Shown here in pieces: positions 62,001 through 64,000 of a stretch of 64,000 nt of DNA (its first letter is position 1; every line of letters starts with the position of its first letter). The stretch lies in contig NZ_FNWJ01000002.1 of NCBI RefSeq assembly GCF_900108055.1, positions 72,382 to 136,381 on the forward strand, read 5' to 3'. The stretch comes from Thermoleophilum album. Its GTDB lineage: Bacteria > Actinomycetota > Thermoleophilia > Solirubrobacterales > Thermoleophilaceae. The position numbers and the translations under genes are program-made. The notes below the pieces were generated by a model that worked only from the letters and a program-made list of their open reading frames with translations, was not told the DNA's origin and ran no database searches.

Positions 62001-64000
62001 CCGGTCCTCGGTGAGTTGACGCTCGCTGGCGGGCGTCGACGCCGGCGCGCCGAAGCGGCGCGGTGTGGCGCCGAGTCGCTGCGCGTAGTCGACACCCCAG
62101 GCGCGCAGCATCACGATCGCCTCGTCGTCGGCACCGGTGGCCGCCGAGCGCCGCCCGAGCGAGCGCGCGAGGTCGGCGATCGCGCGCACGACGAGGTGGC
62201 GGGTGCGGCTGCGAGCGAGCCCGGCGACCAGGTCGGGATCGATCTTCAGGTAGTCGAACGGCAGGTGCTCGAGCGCTCGGAACGACCCGAAGCCCGCACC
62301 GAAACCACTGAGGCCGGTTTCGATCCCGAGGTCGCGGAGGCGCCGTGCGACCAGGCGCGCGCGGTCAGCGCTGGCGATCGCGGCGCTCTCCGGCCACAGC
62401 AGCGCCAGCCCGCGCCCGTCGGTGCCGGCGTCGCGCAGCGCCCGCTCGACGAAGCTCGCGAACTCGCCGTCGGCGAGCGATTGCGGGGAGAGCTCGAGCT
62501 CGAAGGTCGGCGCGGGCTGCGACGCGCTGGCGGTGCGCCGCGCCTCGGCGAGCATCTCGAGGGCTTTGCGAACTGCCCAGCGGTCGATCTCAGCCGCTAG
62601 ACCGAAGCGCTCGGCGGCTGGCATGAAGGCGGCCGGTGGCACCAGCTCGCCCTCGTCACCAAGCATCCGTACGACCAGCTCGGCGCGCGGCGCGAGTTGC
62701 GGGGCGAGCGGCTCGAGCGGCTGAACGAGCAGCTCCAGGCGACCGTTGTCGATCGCCCGGCGCAGGCGCTCGCCCCAGGCGAGGCGCCGAGCTACGGCGC
62801 TGCCGTCGCCGGCGGCAGCGGTTGTGCAGACGGTGTTGCCGCCCCGCTCCTTGGCTTCCCAGAGGGCGCTTTCGGCGGCCACCAGCAGCTCGTCGGCGAG
62901 CGGCGGCGCACCGGCGAAGGCGGCCGCGCCGATGCTCGCGGTGAGCCTCAGCGGGCGACCCGCAAGCTCGGCCGCGCCCAGCGACTCGAGCGCCTCCAAG
63001 AGGCCCCGCGCGACCGTTTGCGCCTGCGCTAGGTCGCAGCGCGGGAGCAGCACAGCGAACTCGTCGCTGCCGGTCCGCGCCGCAATGTCGGTCGCCCGCA
63101 AGCGGCGCCGGAGCGCGTCGGCGATGCGCGCCAACAGCTCGTCCGCTGCCTCGTGGCCGAGCGCGCCGTTCAGGTAGCGGAAGCCGTCGATGTCGATCGC
63201 GAGCACCGCCGCGCCGCTTCCGTAGCGGGCGGCGGCGGCGAGTTCGCGCTCGAGCTCCTCGCGGAAGCGTTTGGCGTTGAACAGGCCGGTGAGCCCGTCG
63301 TGGTCGGTGAGGTGTTGCAGCTGCCCCTCGAAGCGCCGCCGCTCGCTCGCGTCCTGCACCCAGACGATCAGGCGCTGCGCGCGCCCGTCGGCAAGCGGTG
63401 CGGCGACGACCTCGGCCTCGAGTTCGCGCCCGGCGGCGTCGACCAGCCGCTGCGTCCAGCGCTCGGCGCTGCCGCTGGCCGCCCGAGCGAGCGCCTCGCG
63501 CAGTTGTTCGGCGTCGTCGGAGGCGGTGACTGCCGCCAGGCTCGAGCCGGCCAGCTGATCAGCGGGATAGCCGAGCGCTGTTGCGAACGCCGTGTTGGCG
63601 CGCAGGATCTGGCCGTCGGCGGCGACCAGCGCGATCCCCAGCGGCGCGTGCTCGAAGGCGGCGTCGAAGCGTGCGCGTGCCGCCCGTTCGCCGCTCTCGC
63701 GCTGGCGCAGCGCGCTGAGGTCGTCGAGCCACACCACGCGGTAGAGCTCCTCGCCGGAGCCGTCACGCACCGCGATGCCCTCTCCGGCGACCGGCACCGT
63801 CGACCCGTCGGCGCGCCGATGCTCGACTTCCCAGCGCACGTAGCCGGTTTTGCGGACCTCGCGGTCGAGGGCCGGCAGCAGCGCGGCGTGGCGGGGGGTA
63901 GCGAGGCTCGCGAAGGGCCGCCCGACGAGCTCCTCGGCGCGCCTGCCGTGCAGCTCGGCGAAGGCCTTGTTGACCTCGGCGATCCGTCCGCTGCCCGGCT
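61938..64000 (-). CDS. PAS-PAS-GGDEF-EAL protein, incomplete at the window edge
   Basis: The frame is open to base 64000, so the N-terminus is missing (687 codons seen). An incomplete PAS domain (IAEVNKAFAELHGRR...GYVRWEVEHRRADGS) and a second PAS (FDAAFEHAPLGIALVAADGQ) precede a GGDEF domain (LTDHDGLTGLFNAKRFREEL; signature GSDEF) and an EAL domain. The EAL part is degenerate: ELVVRM for EALxRW, FELELSPQSL without the metal Asn, SGFGAG for DDFGTG and no AEGVE. It likely binds rather than hydrolyses c-di-GMP; cyclase activity is uncertain. Confidence 0.9.
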   Translation of the reverse strand, partial: PGSGRIAEVNKAFAELHGRRAEELVGRPFASLATPRHAALLPALDREVRKTGYVRWEVEHRRADGSTVPVAGEGIAVRDGSGEELYRVVWLDDLSALRQRESGERAARARFDAAFEHAPLGIALVAADGQILRANTAFATALGYPADQLAGSSLAAVTASDDAEQLREALARAASGSAERWTQRLVDAAGRELEAEVVAAPLADGRAQRLIVWVQDASERRRFEGQLQHLTDHDGLTGLFNAKRFREELERELAAAARYGSGAAVLAIDIDGFRYLNGALGHEAADELLARIADALRRRLRATDIAARTGSDEFAVLLPRCDLAQAQTVARGLLEALESLGAAELAGRPLRLTASIGAAAFAGAPPLADELLVAAESALWEAKERGGNTVCTTAAAGDGSAVARRLAWGERLRRAIDNGRLELLVQPLEPLAPQLAPRAELVVRMLGDEGELVPPAAFMPAAERFGLAAEIDRWAVRKALEMLAEARRTASASQPAPTFELELSPQSLADGEFASFVERALRDAGTDGRGLALLWPESAAIASADRARLVARRLRDLGIETGLSGFGAGFGSFRALEHLPFDYLKIDPDLVAGLARSRTRHLVVRAIADLARSLGRRSAATGADDEAIVMLRAWGVDYAQRLGATPRRFGAPASTPASERQLTEDRLDGALRATGSDLGARPSELL

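Overview
The window is a 64 kb piece of a very GC-rich bacterial chromosome with almost no non-coding space: no gap between genes exceeds about 160 bp, and I see no rRNA, tRNA, insertion sequence, phage or CRISPR. OpcA beside glucose-6-phosphate dehydrogenase, frequent GTG/TTG starts and many 4-nt ATGA/GTGA overlaps point to Actinobacteria. A deep-branching lineage such as Thermoleophilia is my best guess, but that is inference. About 60 genes are supported, including two very small membrane genes (48 and 34 codons) and starts moved inward for about twenty genes.

Layout. 1-5.6 kb: a forward cell-envelope/cofactor/RNA operon (glmS end, acpS, nnr, CBS protein, alr, CCA-adding-type enzyme). 5.7-13.8 kb: peptidase, HIT, enoyl-CoA hydratase, cold-shock protein, infA, a secreted protein, a glycosyltransferase, a dihaem cytochrome lipoprotein and an inositol-phosphatase family enzyme. 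13.9-18.4 kb: a reverse cytochrome oxidase operon (coxB, coxA of the A2 type, a tandem USP-like protein, coxC, a 48-aa membrane peptide). 19.0-20.5 kb: galK followed by two small membrane proteins that resemble accessory oxidase subunits. 20.6-32.8 kb: an eight-gene forward sugar operon (ROK kinase, tkt, tal-pgi fusion, gnd, zwf, opcA, pgl, GH15) that can take glucose released from an alpha-glucoside through the whole oxidative and most of the non-oxidative pentose phosphate pathway. 32.8-39.3 kb: a second oxidase locus of the A1 type (coxB, coxA) with haem A synthesis (ctaA, ctaB), an M42 peptidase and a PaaG-like crotonase.

39.4-47.5 kb: a membrane/redox neighbourhood (MBL hydrolase, PAP2 protein, flippase-like protein, thioredoxin reductase, aldonolactone-oxidase-like flavoprotein, PLP fold-III enzyme, GMC oxidoreductase). 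47.6-54.3 kb: HAD phosphatase, PHP phosphoesterase, aconitase, 7Fe ferredoxin with a divergent cysteine-bearing regulator, thiamine-binding-type protein. 54.3-59.1 kb: a reverse beta-oxidation cluster (thiolase, acyl-CoA dehydrogenase, enoyl-CoA hydratase, hydroxyacyl-CoA dehydrogenase) behind a promoter carrying a TetR-type inverted repeat. 59.2-64 kb: small unknown protein, rhodanese, NUDIX, nicotinamidase and an incomplete PAS-GGDEF-EAL protein.

Read together, this is an aerobic heterotroph with two different haem-copper oxidases, a fatty-acid degradation set and a compact hexose/pentose phosphate operon. The most distinctive signals are a recurrent TAnnnT box 6-10 nt before start codons (predicted leaderless mRNAs), a bidirectional version of that box at 6.9 kb, the regulated acyl-CoA dehydrogenase promoter, and the small or unusual proteins attached to the oxidase genes.
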